DNA of 64,000 nucleotides from Diphasiastrum complanatum (lineage: Eukaryota; Streptophyta; Lycopodiopsida; Lycopodiales; Lycopodiaceae), in the NCBI GenBank assembly GCA_029204225.1, contig CM055098.1:23687367-23751366 (forward strand), written 5' to 3'. Position numbers and translations under genes: made by a program. Below the pieces are notes generated by a model, which saw nothing but the letters and a program-made list of their open reading frames with translations, was not told the origin of the DNA and made no database searches. This document shows, piece after piece, positions 51,481 through 63,398 of the stretch (position 1 is its first letter; every line of letters starts with the position of its first letter).

Positions 51481-52707
51481 AGCCCAATAATACCATAAAG
51501 ATCAAACTAGCATTGATTGGCATTCAGTGAAAGACCATGTGATCACTCATATAAGTGATGCCACGACAGCTAGAGGAGATTGAGAAGCTCTTAGAATGCA
51601 ATTTCAAACTTGCAATCCAGCTCGGGCCATGTTCTTGAAGTCGAGATTGAACGTAGTAAGGATGGAAGAAAGTGAATCAGTGAGATCTTTCTTCACCAGG
51701 ATAAAGGAACTGAAAGATCAACTTGTGGCAATTGGAGAACCAATCGGGGATGTTGAATTGGTACATACCACAATGAGCGGTGTCTCGGAAGGGCTACAGA
51801 TGTTTGTGAGTGGCATTGTTTCGAGGGAGAGATTGCCGACTTTTGAAGACTTCCATGGAATAATGTTGCAAGAAGAGCAACGTCGCGAAGTGGTGAAGTC
51901 AAGGCAAACCCCATAGGAGGATCAAGCCTTTCTTGCTAAAGGCAAGCAAAAAGGATGGAAAAGGATTCTCAAGAAATCCAAGGATGATGATGATGAGGGA
52001 GAGTCGCCATCAAAAGGGAAAAAGATGAAGAAAGACAAATGTTACTATTGCCACAAACCGGGTCATTGGGCACGCGAGTGTTACAAGAAGAAATGGACAT
52101 AAAGGAGAGAAAAGTGACTCAACAAGGCAACATTGCCAAAGATGATGGAGAAGATGATGAGACAAGTGTCTTCTCATCGGCATTGGCATCCCAGGTTGAT
52201 TATGGTGCCAGATGTTTTATATATTCAAGCGCCACAAGGCATATGACTGAGAAACATGATTGGTTTGAGAAATTATCACCAATCCACGATGGGGATAAGG
52301 TCACTCAAGCCAATGGGGAGGAATGCCAAATACAGGGTGTGGGCAATGTACCTGTGCAGTTTTTTGATGGTAAAATCAAGAACATCCCTAATGTGCTTTA
52401 TGTTTCTGTTGGAGTAGGCTAATCAACATCTTAAGGTTGAATTTCCAGGATGGATGTCTTATGAGGGATATGAACCACAATCATAAAGTGGTGGCGAAAG
52501 GTTATAGAGATAGTTGTGGCCTTTATAAATTGGATGCTGCAAAACCAGGAGATATGGTTTGGCTATCTCAACAGCATCTCAATCTGAGTTGTGGGAGCTT
52601 GAGATTGATGGCAAAGCTGGAAATGGTAATAGGGTTACCGGCATTGCATGATGATCATCATGCAATATGTGAAGGATGCGTCATGGGAAAGCATCACAGG
52701 GAGACAT
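51481..52707 (+). pseudogene. Copia element B gag and pre-integrase, broken, split by a Gypsy element
   Basis: Gag: MQFQTCNPARAMFLKSRLN, ESVRSFFTRIKELKDQLVAI and a perfect knuckle CYYCHKPGHWARECYKK at about 52038-52090. Protease is damaged (YSSATRHMTEKHDWFEKL, for the usual DSGATRHM), then QANGEECQIQGVGNVPV, and pre-integrase ICEGCVMGKHHRETL. It ends at the insertion of the large Gypsy; integrase resumes at 63399. Confidence 0.85.
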
Positions 52708-53524
52708 TGTTGGGGGTATTCCCAACAAAATGTAAATAAATAAAATCATCCAATAAAATGTGTTGCGAGGGCATGGCATCCTGCGCGCATAAGCCCATGG
52801 CCCAATGAGCACGCAAGTAAAGCTGTAAATAAAATAAACTTGACTTGGGCCTTGGAATTAAAATAAAACTAGAGGCCCAAAGTCATTTTTAAACTTAGAG
52901 ATTACTTTTTAGAGTTGGGTCCAAATTGGGACTCACATGAATCTTGTGATTACCAATGTACTTTTTGTGGACCCTTGAATCAAGAGGGGTCCAATATGAA
53001 GGGATAGGATTATTGTGAATATTAGCCAATAGGATTGAGGGGCAAGGGCCTTTCCCATTTTGTAAAAAGGCACCATTTGTACACATTTCATGCTTAATGA
53101 GAAGGGGGAAACTCTATCAATTTTGGAAGAGAAGCATCATCATTTGCAATTCAATGCTTGCTATTGCTCTTGTTGTTTTCCATCGCTTTCAAGTTCATGT
53201 TTTTTGGTTTCAATAGTTTATGTTTCTCCTTTAGCAAGTATAATGTGCATTTGAGCTAACCTCCAACCTCCCTCTATTTCTCTCTTCTATCTTCTTTTCC
53301 CTCCATCTTTTCTAATCATCCCCTTTCTTTTACCTACAATCATGATGAATGTTAGTGTAGAGGAGTAGAGTTAAGGGAGAGTAGTGTTAATGGTGAGTAG
53401 AGTTAAGGGAGAAAGTAGGAAACTAACTAAAAATAACATCTATGCATAGTTAGGTACCTATCCAGTGATCTAACCCTTGTTGACAGGCGGGAGGGCTATA
53501 CTACGCAAGATCATCGACCCTACA
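52708..53524 (+). repeat. 5' LTR of the large Gypsy
   Basis: 817 bp, begins TGTTGGGGGTATTCCC (with an immediate GGGTATTCCCAACA hairpin) and ends CGACCCTACA. It contains long blocks identical to 62584-63398. Confidence 0.95.
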
Positions 53525-53525
53525 G

Positions 53526-53543
53526 TGGTGCTGTTGCCGGGGA
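53526..53543 (+). other. Primer binding site, tRNA-Asp type
   Basis: TGGTGCTGTTGCCGGGGA one base after the LTR. It differs from the tRNA-Asp complement (TGGCGCCGTTGCCGGGGA) at two places. Confidence 0.8.
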
Positions 53544-53879
53544 TAGGTTTCCACTAACTAGTTTAGCTACATTTTAGCTATTTTCTTGCTTTTTAGAGTA
53601 GTTTTAGGTAGATTTTTGGGTGTTTAGCGTTAGTTTTCTGTATTTTTTTGTGTTTGGACTGTTCACAGCTAGCAGTGGAGGTGTGAGAGGGTAGAGGAGG
53701 CCCTGAACAGTCTATAAGGGCTTGAAACCCAAACCAACCAATCAAAAAACCCAAAAAACACACCAATCTGCATTTTGGAGGGAAAAAAGAGCCTAAAATC
53801 TCATCAGATTTTTATATCTCCAGAATTAGTGAGAATTAACCCTTGCATTACTGGCAGCAGCTCCAGGGTACTGTCCCAG

Positions 53880-54640
53880 ACTTGTATGGAAGCCTGCGAG
53901 AGTTAGTTCCAAGCAAATTGTAAAAATTATAGGAAAATCATAGAAAATTCAAAAAACCCTTGAAAAAATTCAAAAAAATTCAAATCTTTATAAGAACTCT
54001 CGCAGAGCCCTCTAAAGCTCCATCTCAACGAGACCAGGACACAGAGAAGCTTGCGAGAGTTAGTTTGATGTCTAAGTGCCTGTGCGAGAGTTCTCAGTGA
54101 AAAAAAAATGAAAAAGTACTAGTGAACCCTCGCAGACAGCAAAATTTTCAGTTTCAGTGGTTAAGAACTCTTGTAGAGGATTCTAAATTTCCATCTCAGT
54201 GAGACCAGGTCACAAAAGAGCTTGTGAGAGTTAGTTTGATTCCAGTGAGCAGAAAATTGGATTTAAGTGCAAAAAAAATCACTAAAAAATGAAGATCCAG
54301 CAAATCCTTCCAGTAAGAACTCTCACAGACCCTCTCAATCGATTCAGAATGTCAATTTACATTAGTGAGGAAGCCTGCGAGAGTTAGTGTGAAGATCTGG
54401 TGAAGATCAAGCCAAAAAAGTGGTTTTGAACCCTCGCAGACAGTGAAATTTTTACTTCTTGCGAGAGTTAACTCTCTCAAAGAATTCTATAGTGAAATCT
54501 AACCCAGATCCAGCTACTGTGAGCCTTGCGAGAGTTACTTCCCAGTGATTTGAAAGATATCCAATTTTTTACCTGCAAAATAGCTAAAAAATCCTTGCAC
54601 AGCCAACCCTCGCACAAGAGAACCCTTGAAAACTAGAACA
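53880..54640 (+). repeat. Array of complementary motifs in the Gypsy leader
   Basis: About thirteen elements of two types alternate: TGCGAGAGTTAGT and ACYCTCGCAGA. The cores TGCGAGAG and CTCTCGCA are reverse complements, so neighbouring pairs can form stems. Examples lie near 53894, 53997, 54049, 54082, 54126, 54321, 54374, 54430, 54459, 54526 and 54606. Confidence 0.85.
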
Positions 54641-55029
54641 GTGGAAAGATCTGCATAAGATCCAGCTACTATCAAAATCTTAGGTCAATCAGTGCAAGGA
54701 GTAAAAAGTTATCAAGGAAAAACCATCGTAAAGGGCCTAAAAATTCACTCCCGGCCGATCAGATTGATCAGATCCTTAGAGATCCAGACTGCATCCTATT
54801 GTCTAAGCAAGATTTATCCACCCATACTCCTACTCCCTCGATCGCATCTTCATCATCAAATGCATCTGTTCTATCCATAGAACTGTTGTTGGAGCAAATG
54901 ACAAAATTACACAAACAGTAGATGGAGCAACTTACTGCGTAGTTTGACCAGAAACTAAAGGCCTTCCAGGGAGCTGTACCAGTAATGCCACATCAACCGA
55001 AATCAAACCAGCTGTAGTATCCAAGACGG

Positions 55030-55620
55030 AAAAATGTATGGTGTTCAGTGTGCATGCAAAACCATACAACGAACGAGTGTCCAGTCCTAAAGCAAAATCT
55101 AAGACTGACACATAGATTCTGCCATCTGTGCAATGCAACATCGCACAATACGGCACTTTGCCCGTTCAACCCCTGGATTGTTCAACAGAAGAGAAGTCCT
55201 TATCAGACTTCCTATCCTTACCATCAAAGGGCACCCAACACGGCACCAAGGTACGGCGCACCAAGTCAGCCACAACATATGGCCTTACCTGCTCCACCAA
55301 GGCCAGCCAATCAACAAGTGGCCCATGTAAACCTGACAGCAGCAGAACCAGAGATGCAAATGCCACCTCAACCTGAGCAGCAGCAATGGTACGGACCAGA
55401 TGAACCATTTATGGATTCTGCCATAAATGAATATGTTGCGGCCTATGCAGCTCAAACTCAATGACAAGGCGGAAGAAACTACGACTGCTACGGATGCGGC
55501 AAAGGACACAGAATTGTAGAATGTTCCTACAAGGGACAATATACATCCTTATGTCGAAAATGCGGTTATGGACACTGTTACAATAATTGTCCATTTAAAC
55601 CTAGAACCAATGCACCTCTT
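55030..55620 (+). pseudogene. Gypsy gag zinc-knuckle region, four CCHC motifs
   Basis: In one frame: CSVCMQNHTTNEC, then CHLCNATSHNTALC, a Pro/Gln-rich spacer, a TGA at 55462-55464, then CYGCGKGHRIVEC and CRKCGYGHCYNNC. Three of the four have C-x2-C-x3-H-x4-C, one residue shorter than the usual spacing; the second is standard. Knuckles bind packaged RNA. The upstream capsid part could not be recognised. Confidence 0.85.
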
Positions 55621-55954
55621 AACCTCATTGATATAGCAACCAGCAGTTCCATCAGGGATGTCATCAAAAGGATGACAATTCCACGCTCCTGTGTTAGATG
55701 TTCACGAGCACAGAAGAGGAAAGAAGTGGCTCCTCACCACCACCATCGGTTACTGACAACCATCCCTCAACTTCAGTGCCATATCCGAATGTGAGAAAAG
55801 AAAGAAGACAGTACCAGAAAATAAGACACTGAAAATATAGAAAGCACAAGCGGAGGAAAAAGAGCAAGGAAGAGATAATCTTGCGGAACCTCCAGTTGGT
55901 GTCGAACGAGAACCGCAAACGGGCTCACCACTGCGCACTAATCAGAATGATCGG

Positions 55955-56980
55955 TTGCACGAACATGAATCACCTTCTCACATGGTGGAGCCCGAGGAAC
56001 CACACATTGAAAGACTCACACTTTTACTATCAAGCCATTTTAGTTTACCACTCGGAAAACTATTGCAGATTGCACCACAAGCGATAAGCCTTCTAGCTAA
56101 ATGGGCCAAAGCCGATGAGGATCCAGTAGCGCCTGAGCCCATATATTGTATGGGCTATGAAGAAACAAGTAACGTCCTCCACATCGGAGCAGAATGGGAA
56201 AGTGAGGAACACAACATCACTTTGCCAATCAAACACAAGAGATACGAGGACGAGGCGGCAGTGGTAGATGGAGGATCGGGTGTCAATTTGATCTCCATCA
56301 CTTTGTATGAAAAATGGGGTCTACAAGGATTGAAGCCAGCAAGATTCACCATCAAGCTAGCAGATCAATCTTGTGTGAAACCAAAAGGTGTGGTTGTCGA
56401 TATCCCTGTAAAGATAGCAGACATGCAGTTTGTGATTACTTTTGTAGTCATGGAAATACCTGAATCTCCATCTGCATACCGTGTTTTACTGGGAAGACCA
56501 TGGTTGAGGATTGCGCAAGTAGTACACAACTGGGGTATGGGGAAACTCACCTTTGAGAACAGAGAGCAGGCTGTAAAGGTTGATCCAGCCACATGGGCGA
56601 TGAAACCTATTGCACCCAAAGCTGATGACGGATCATCCACGACAGATCACACGATTGATCGCCCAAGGGCATCCAAGGGGGGTCACTATCATTCATAGAC
56701 GGATGTCATGATATGGACAGATGCATTAGCAACTATTGACTGCCAGGCATGTCAATATGAATCAGATCCAGAACCTAGTACATCTTCACCCAAGTGTTAC
56801 ACTATGAACACACCCATCACATTTGGGGTGAAGATGATAAACGTAACATGGTTGTCAGCGATTTGGTCCCTTGGCAACATGCTCTAACTTATAATAAAGG
56901 GGTTGAGCTGATTGATGAACAGGTCTTACACCACATGGACCCAGATCGTTACAGAATCAGGAAAGTACCAGCTCAACCAT
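55955..56980 (+). pseudogene. Gypsy protease region, broken
   Basis: Protease catalytic motif DGGSGVNLISITL at about 56268-56305 (D-[SG]-G type), then FTIKLADQSCVKPKG, ESPSAYRVLLGRPWLRIAQV and VHNWGMGKLTFENREQAV. The frame from 55955 runs open through 56698. A second piece follows (HALTYNKGVELIDEQVLHHM). A fragment of the same family is at 39479. Confidence 0.85.
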
Positions 56981-57169
56981 CGCAAAAGTCTGCTATGGCA
57001 AAGGTCTCAAGGATCGATCCACCCAAGGCACCTGCGAATAAGAAGAATCAGTTGAAGCTATACACGGAAATGGGTATCACCGATAGTTATAGTACCCAAG
57101 AAGAACAACAAAATGTGGATTTGTGTGAATCTGAAGGCGCTAAATGCAATCACCAAAAAGGACCATTTT

Positions 57170-58250
57170 TCTTTACCATTTACGGAAAGTGTCCTCGACA
57201 AGGTAGATGGCGCCGAAGCTTACAGTTTTCTGGACGGCTTTAGTGGCTACAATCAGGTGAAGATACCCCCCTAGGAATAACACAAAATAGCATTCGCCAC
57301 AGAATGAGGAACCTATGCCTATAAAATGATGCCTTTCGGACTTTGCAATGTCCCAAGCACTTTCCAGTGAGTAATGCAGGCGACATTCAAAGATTATTTG
57401 CAAACATTTATGGAAATTTTCTTGGACGATCTGTGTGTGCATGGACTAGACTCAGAACACTTATCCAACTTGGAGAAGGTGTTACAAAAATGCCGTGAAT
57501 ACCAAATCTCCCTGAATCCAGAAAAATGTCAATTCTGGATGATACGTGGCTTGATTCTCAGCCATATAGTGTCAAGACATGGGATAGCCATAGATCTATC
57601 TAAGATCAGGATCATTGTTGATCTACCACCACCGGGGACGATCCGCGAGGTCTACATTTTCGTGGTTCATGCTAACCATTATAGGATCTTCATTCTTGAT
57701 TTTGCGGAGTTAGCCCGACCAATTTACAAACTCACAATGGATCCACATTGGAACGAGGAATCCCTAAAGGCTTTTTAGAAGCTTAAAGATGCATTGGTTT
57801 CAGCACCAATCTTACGCCCACCCAATTGGTCCATTGAGTTTCACGTGCATACAGACGCATCGAAGTATGTAGTTGGAACAGTTTTAACCCAGCCAGGTGA
57901 ACACAAAAAAGATTTTTCAATCCGATTTGCAAGTCGACAGCTCAGTGATACCGAAATGAATTATTCAACCACAGAACGAAAAGCACTGGCAATGATCTAT
58001 GCAGTTAAAAAATTTCAACACTACTTGATGGCCACACATTTTGTTTTTTATATGGACCATCAACCCTTGCTCTATCTCGTTAATATAACTTGCAACACCG
58101 GAAGAATCACCAAATGGCTACTTCTATTGTTGGAGTTTGATTTTTGGATAGTAGTTTGCAAGGAAAAACAACATTACATGGCAGATCACGTGTCATGAAT
58201 CAAAGGGAAGGAGATTGCAACCCAACCCGACGATGAGCTGGCAGATGCTG
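57170..58250 (+). pseudogene. Gypsy reverse transcriptase and RNase H, broken
   Basis: After SFLDGFSG-like sequence (about 57230) come QVKIPP, GTYAYKMMPFGLCNVPSTFQ, LQTFMEIFLDDLCVHGLDSE (catalytic FLDD, about 57415-57430), KCREYQISLNPEKCQFW and HANHYRIFILDFAELARPIY. RNase H: EFHVHTDASKYVVGTVLTQP, YSTTERKALAMIYAVKKF. In-frame stops include the Trp of TPWGT (TGA), the Arg of FQRVMQ (TGA), TAG near 57776 and TGA 58196. Confidence 0.85.
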
Positions 58251-58439
58251 CCTTGTTTTACGTGGACACAGTACCAGAATGGGCTGTCGACATTGTTGAA
58301 TATCTAATGCGAGGCTAACCAAACAAATCTTTACCAAAGGCGAAACAGCGGAAATTGATCTTAAAGGCTAAACCTTATCAGCTGATTGTCGGTCAGTTGT
58401 ATCAAAGAGGTCCAGATGAAATTCTTCGGCGGTGTATTC

Positions 58440-59480
58440 TTCCTCATGAGGCCACCCATATCATTTTGCTTTCACATCTAACATTATTGTAAGATCCTGC
58501 AATCAGGATGTTGGTGGCCAACGATTCATAAGGATACAGAGAAATACTTGAAAAAGTGCTTTGTGTGCCAAAGGGCAAGGAGACTAACGAGATTGAATTA
58601 CGACTTACTACACCTGGTCTTAGCCCAAACACCATTCGAAAAGTGGGGATTGGAGTATATTGGTCCAATTCACCCTGTAGCAAGGAGTTCCTAAGTTCGA
58701 TATATAATCGTAGCCATAGACTATCTCACCAAATGGGTCGAAACCAAGGTAGTAAGAGTAGCTGATGCTAGGACCACTGCCAAGTTCCTTTATGAAAATA
58801 TCATTATACGCTTCGAATGCTCAGTGGAGCTAGTCAGCGATCGCGGAAGTCATTTCATCAACGAGACCATCAAGGTCCTGTTGGAGGAATTCTTTGTGAT
58901 CCACAGAAGTAGTACGCCTTATTATCCTTGTGGTAATGGGCAAGCAAAATCATCCAATAAGATCCTGTGTAGCGTGCTCATGAAAACAGTTGAAGCTAGA
59001 AGATCAGATTGGGAACATAAGTTGCATGCTGCACTGTGGGCATTCATGACAGCATATAAAGGAAGCCCTGATCAAACACCCTTCCAATTGGTATATGGTC
59101 AGGATGCTGTAATGCTAGTAGAGTTTTTAGTTCCTTCATTAAGGATTGTCACCACGCAACGTCTTAATGAGTCCAAATCTCTACAACTACGCCACGAAGC
59201 TCTACATAAACTCTGTGAAACACGCTTACTAGCTATGCATGCATTGGCAGCTGAAAAGGAAAGACGCAAGGCATGGCATGATCGCAGATTACAAAAGAAG
59301 GATCTTCTCTCCGGAGATTTGGTCCTGATGTATGAAACCAAGGTGATCAAGAGATAGTTAAAATTCGCAAGCGAAGGTCCTTATAGGATCAAGAAAATTC
59401 TTAATCATGGAGCCGTGAATTTGGAAAAGCTAGATGGGACACCATTCAATACACCCATCCACGGTAGCTGGTTGCACAAA
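58440..59480 (+). pseudogene. Gypsy integrase, broken
   Basis: Zinc-binding part around 58440-58600, core ELVSDRGSHFINETIKVLLE and STPYYPCGNGQAKSSNKILC (58830-58970), then AFMTAYKGSPDQTPFQLVYG and GDLVLMYETK; C-terminal ASEGPYRIKKILNHGAVNLE after a stop at 59355, ending HGSWLHKYW. Two catalytic residues (Asp of VSDRG, with the third block NGQAKSSN for the usual NGQAEASN, Glu changed to Lys) can be seen. Confidence 0.85.
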
Positions 59481-59879
59481 TACTGGCCACTACAGTAAGA
59501 TAGATCCAGATTGGCAATGACACGTTACGAAAAGCTATTCTACTAAACCATCACCGCTAGATCTAAGAATGTCAAGCCAAATCAAGCTAGATCCATTCAG
59601 ATTCAGCCAGATCTGGCAAGATCAAAAAAATCCATCAGAATCCAAGAGGGATCCAGATCCAGATAGGATCATGAAGGAAGCAGATCATCAAATTGACTAA
59701 TGGATCTACTACCAAGTATCTATCAAAACTTTCAGAGAACCACCAATAGTTAGATCAAGCCTGGATGAAGCTGATTACCAGTTTACAAAAGTTAAAAATC
59801 AAAACATCTCAAGATCTCATCTAAAAACACTCTAAAAGAGCACTTTTTTTCATGATTTTTTGAGATCCCCTGGGAGATA

Positions 59880-60250
59880 GCTCTTGAAACTTGGACAGTC
59901 ACCAGATCTAACCCAGATGCATCCATGAAAATCTCTGTGAGAGTTTCTTATAGAGGAATCATCATTTTTTAGTGTATGCAAGACTTCCCATAAGCTCAAT
60001 TTTCAGAACCCTCACAGAGCCTCAAGATCATCTTACCAACCCTCACAAGGTGCCTAGATGGAATCAGAGCAGTGAAATTAGTCTGCCTACATGGTTTGAT
60101 CTTGAAAATTCAATCATAAGAACAAGTTGTGCGAGAGATCACTTCCTACAAGAGTTGAACCCTCACAAACAGTCTGAACCCTTGCAGAACCTTTGCATAG
60201 CAGTCAAATCACCTTCTAAACTCTCGCAGACTTCGCTAAGGTCTTAGAAT
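59880..60250 (+). repeat. Second set of complementary motifs, ahead of the extra frames
   Basis: Variants of the leader motifs recur: GTGAGAGTTTCTTATAG near 59937, ACCCTCACAGAGCC near 60009, GTGCGAGAG near 60129, ACCCTCACAAACAG near 60167 and ACTCTCGCAGACTTCG near 60218. Confidence 0.8.
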
Positions 60251-60594
60251 TTTGTGAAGAAGGTGTCTGCCAAAATTTGGGTGGAATTGAACAAGGGAAA
60301 GCGGATTTCACCTAATATGCACTCTAAATTTCGCTATATAAGGGCTGAATTCGAGTCATTTGTCACCTTTGCTAGCGAAGCTCTACCGAAATTTACACTG
60401 AAATTACCAAGTTCTTCGTTTGCAACCAAACTTCCTACCAACTATCATCTGATCTTATTGAATACCGATCTGCGCTCTGGACTACACTTCTTATCATCCA
60501 ACACTCGTTATTCACAGTTTTCTATCGTTTTCACACCCTTTTCCATTTTCCACCATTTTTTCTATTTTTCTGACCTCTAATCATCACTGCTAGC

Positions 60595-61500
60595 ATGGCC
60601 TCCTCATCCTCTGAAGACTCTGGCACCAAACAGGTGATCTAGCGTGACATCCTCGAGGCCACATAGATTTGTCCTCTACCCTCTGACACTCTGATCCAAC
60701 CATGGCTACAGAAAGCCAGTCCACTTCTAGCGGCAATGTGTTTTTACCCGACGCTCTTCCATTTTGAAATTAACATGGGCCTCGCCCTTCATGCTTATGC
60801 CACCTAGGATGAGGAAAATACTCGCTTCCACTTCCTGTACCAAGGTAACACGTACAAGGTCAGGATTAACGCCGACTCGATGGTTACCATTGGCATTATG
60901 TCCGGTGATCGTCAACCCTTCTCCCATCGCAATGCCAAAAGTCTGATCAAACCTTTCGTCACCCAAACCACACCAGAAATTCCCATACAAACTAACAATG
61001 GTTACCTGATAGAGGCTATCACGGAACCCGTCATTCAGGTGGCTGCGCATCTGTTTCTGGAATTCCTTGGTCCCTCCGTTATGCCATACGACTAGCATAG
61101 TTTTCTTATTCGAGAACTAACCAACTCCATCAAACCCAACAACCGTGAGCAAATCACAGCAGGCCCCCTATCGTGTAACTTTGTCTGCGCACTTCTTGAG
61201 ACGAAAGTGCGCGATTTCCAACGCTCATCCGTTTTATCTACCCTCATGCCACATACTAACCTTTATCTGCCATCTCAAGCATCCACCTCCTCCCAACCTG
61301 CAGTTATTAACACAACGGCCAGCAATGAATGTGTGGCGCTGCAGAAAATACGCGCCTAGGGACGGAGGTCAAAGTCTTACAAGAAGAAAAGCTTGTCTGG
61401 TTAGCTCAACCTACACCAGACTCAAGGCCGCTTTCTCAATCAGAAATGAATCTTCTATGACGTCAGGTGCAGGTTTATAGCCAAACCTTAAACAACTACC
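60595..61500 (+). pseudogene. Extra frame 1 of the Gypsy element (function unknown), broken
   Basis: From ATG 60595 (MASSSSEDSGTKQVI then TAG) a decayed frame reads LIQPWLQKASPLLAAMCFYP, FHFLYQGNTYKVRINADSMV, LIKPFVTQTTPEIPI, VIQVAAHLFLEFLGPSVMPY, and ITAGPLSCNFVCALLETKV. I do not recognise the family with certainty. Its position between integrase and 3' LTR matches the additional reading frames of some Tat-type elements. Confidence 0.5.
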
Positions 61501-61583
61501 AAGCAAAGTTCAACAAATATCGGACAAGCACAACGCATGAGCTCGCTCAGGCTAAGCAAGCCCTCAAGGCCTGCCATTAATTC

Positions 61584-62537
61584 ATGGAAATGAAGGCCCA
61601 GCCCAGCCAGCAGACAACATGGGGATTTCAACAAGACCAAGGGTCCGAAGGCCAGGACCAAGGGCAGACGGATACGACTGCTGAGACGCGAGAGCAAGGC
61701 CAAGGTGCAACTACCAGCCAAAGCCAAGCCACATCATTTAGAGATTCACGCATGATATCTGCCAGTCGGGTCTTCCGAAGACCAAAGTCCGTGGAGGAGA
61801 AAATCAATGAATTTCTATCAAAGTATCCCCACGAGTCATCAAGAGGCAGCTGGCAGATATCGTTTTCTGCTCAGACAATCAAGGGCAACGAACTGCAAGT
61901 TTTACCCGCTCTCCAACCACAATCAAAGTGGCATCAACAGGTGTTCGAAAGAGACCTTGTGGCCATTAGGGCCTACGTGACGAGTCCACAACAATTACGA
62001 GTGAACGCGCACTTCCTGCCATGTCCACGAAGATCCAAATGGGCGGAATGCGGCACCCCTCTAGACAAGATCACACTGCAGAATTTCAATTGGCCCGTAA
62101 TACCATCAGAATATGGGTGGACTACGGATGTAGATGCCAGATGGGCTCTCACCGCGTTCGCCAACCAATATATAAATTGCCCTGATCCAACAGTCCACGT
62201 GGCAACCACTTACGCTCGGGACTTGGAACATCTGATGGGGATCGAAACTAAATGGGACAATTTTCTCCCATCCATATTCTTTGATGTTAATAAGGCGCCA
62301 CCTTCAGACAAAATCGAAGATCAGCTACCAATAGCTCGTGTCTATTACCGAGCTGCACTTCAGTGTGATCCATGGACATGCCGATTCCAAACATGGGTCG
62401 ACCAAGATTGGCTACGAGGGGCCCACAAGTCTCTTCACACTCCAAAAGACTTGAAGAAATTGGACCGCCTCAACTTTATGGAGGATGTCACCACCTACCT
62501 CATCCAGCAAAGGCGGGCGAAGAAAACGCTCTACTAA
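61584..62537 (+). CDS. Extra frame 2 of the Gypsy element, 317 codons, open
   Basis: ATG 61584 to TAA 62535-62537. The first 70 residues are Gln/Thr-rich and disordered-looking (GFQQDQGSEGQDQGQTDT). A more ordered part follows: SVEEKINEFLSKYPHESSRG, RRSKWAECGTPLDKITLQNF, VPSEYGWTTDVDARW-like and LTAFANQYINCPDPTVHVAT, YYRAALQCDPWTCRFQTWVD. No domain is recognised. It is the only long intact frame in the element, ending about 46 bases before the 3' LTR. The start is uncertain; the disordered part may be leader to a shorter protein. Confidence 0.6.
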   Translation: MEMKAQPSQQTTWGFQQDQGSEGQDQGQTDTTAETREQGQGATTSQSQATSFRDSRMISASRVFRRPKSVEEKINEFLSKYPHESSRGSWQISFSAQTIKGNELQVLPALQPQSKWHQQVFERDLVAIRAYVTSPQQLRVNAHFLPCPRRSKWAECGTPLDKITLQNFNWPVIPSEYGWTTDVDARWALTAFANQYINCPDPTVHVATTYARDLEHLMGIETKWDNFLPSIFFDVNKAPPSDKIEDQLPIARVYYRAALQCDPWTCRFQTWVDQDWLRGAHKSLHTPKDLKKLDRLNFMEDVTTYLIQQRRAKKTLY

Positions 62538-62583
62538 ACCGTCAGAGTATCGAGGGACCGACATTCCTTCAGGCCGTGGGTCC

Positions 62584-63398
62584 TGTTGGGGTATTCCCAA
62601 CAAAATGTAAGTAAATAAAATCATCCAATAAAATGTGTTGCGAGGGCATGGCATCATGTGCACGTAAGCCCATGGCCCAATGAGCACGCAAGTAAAGTTG
62701 TAAATAAAATAAACTTGACTTGGGCCTTGGAATTAAAATAAAACTAGAGGCCCAAAGTCATTTTTAGACTTAGAGATTACTTTTTAGAATTGGGTCCAAA
62801 TTGGGACTCACATGAATCTTGTGATTACCAATGTACTTTTTGTGGACCCTTGGATCAAGATGGGTTCAAGATGAAGGGGTAGGATTATTGTGACTATTAG
62901 CCAATAGGATTGAGGGGCAAGGGCCTTCCCCATTTTATAATAAGGCACCATTCGTACACTATTTTCATGCTTAATGAGAAGGAGGAAACTCTACCAGTTT
63001 TGGAAGAGAAGCATTCTCATTTGCAATTCAATGCTTGCTATTGCTCTTGTTGTTTTCCATTGCTTTCAAGTTCATGCTTTTTGGTTTCAATAGTTTATGT
63101 TTCTCCTTTAGCAAGTATAATGTGCATTTGAGCTAACCTCCACCCTCTCTCTATCTCTCTCTTCTATCTTGTTCTCCCTCCTTTTCTAATCATCCCCTTC
63201 CTTTCACCTACAATCATGATGAATGTTAGTGTAGAGGAGTAGAGTTAAGGGAGAGTAGTGTTAATGGTGAGTAGAGTTAAGGGAGAAAGTAGAAAACTAA
63301 CTAAAAATAGCATCTATGCATAGTTAGGTACCTATCCAATGATCTAATCCTTGTTGACAGGCAGGAGGGCTATACTACGCAAGATCATCGACCCTACA
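62584..63398 (+). repeat. 3' LTR of the large Gypsy
   Basis: 815 bp, TGTTGGGGTATTCCC to CGACCCTACA. It differs from its partner by scattered substitutions and small indels only. Confidence 0.95.
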
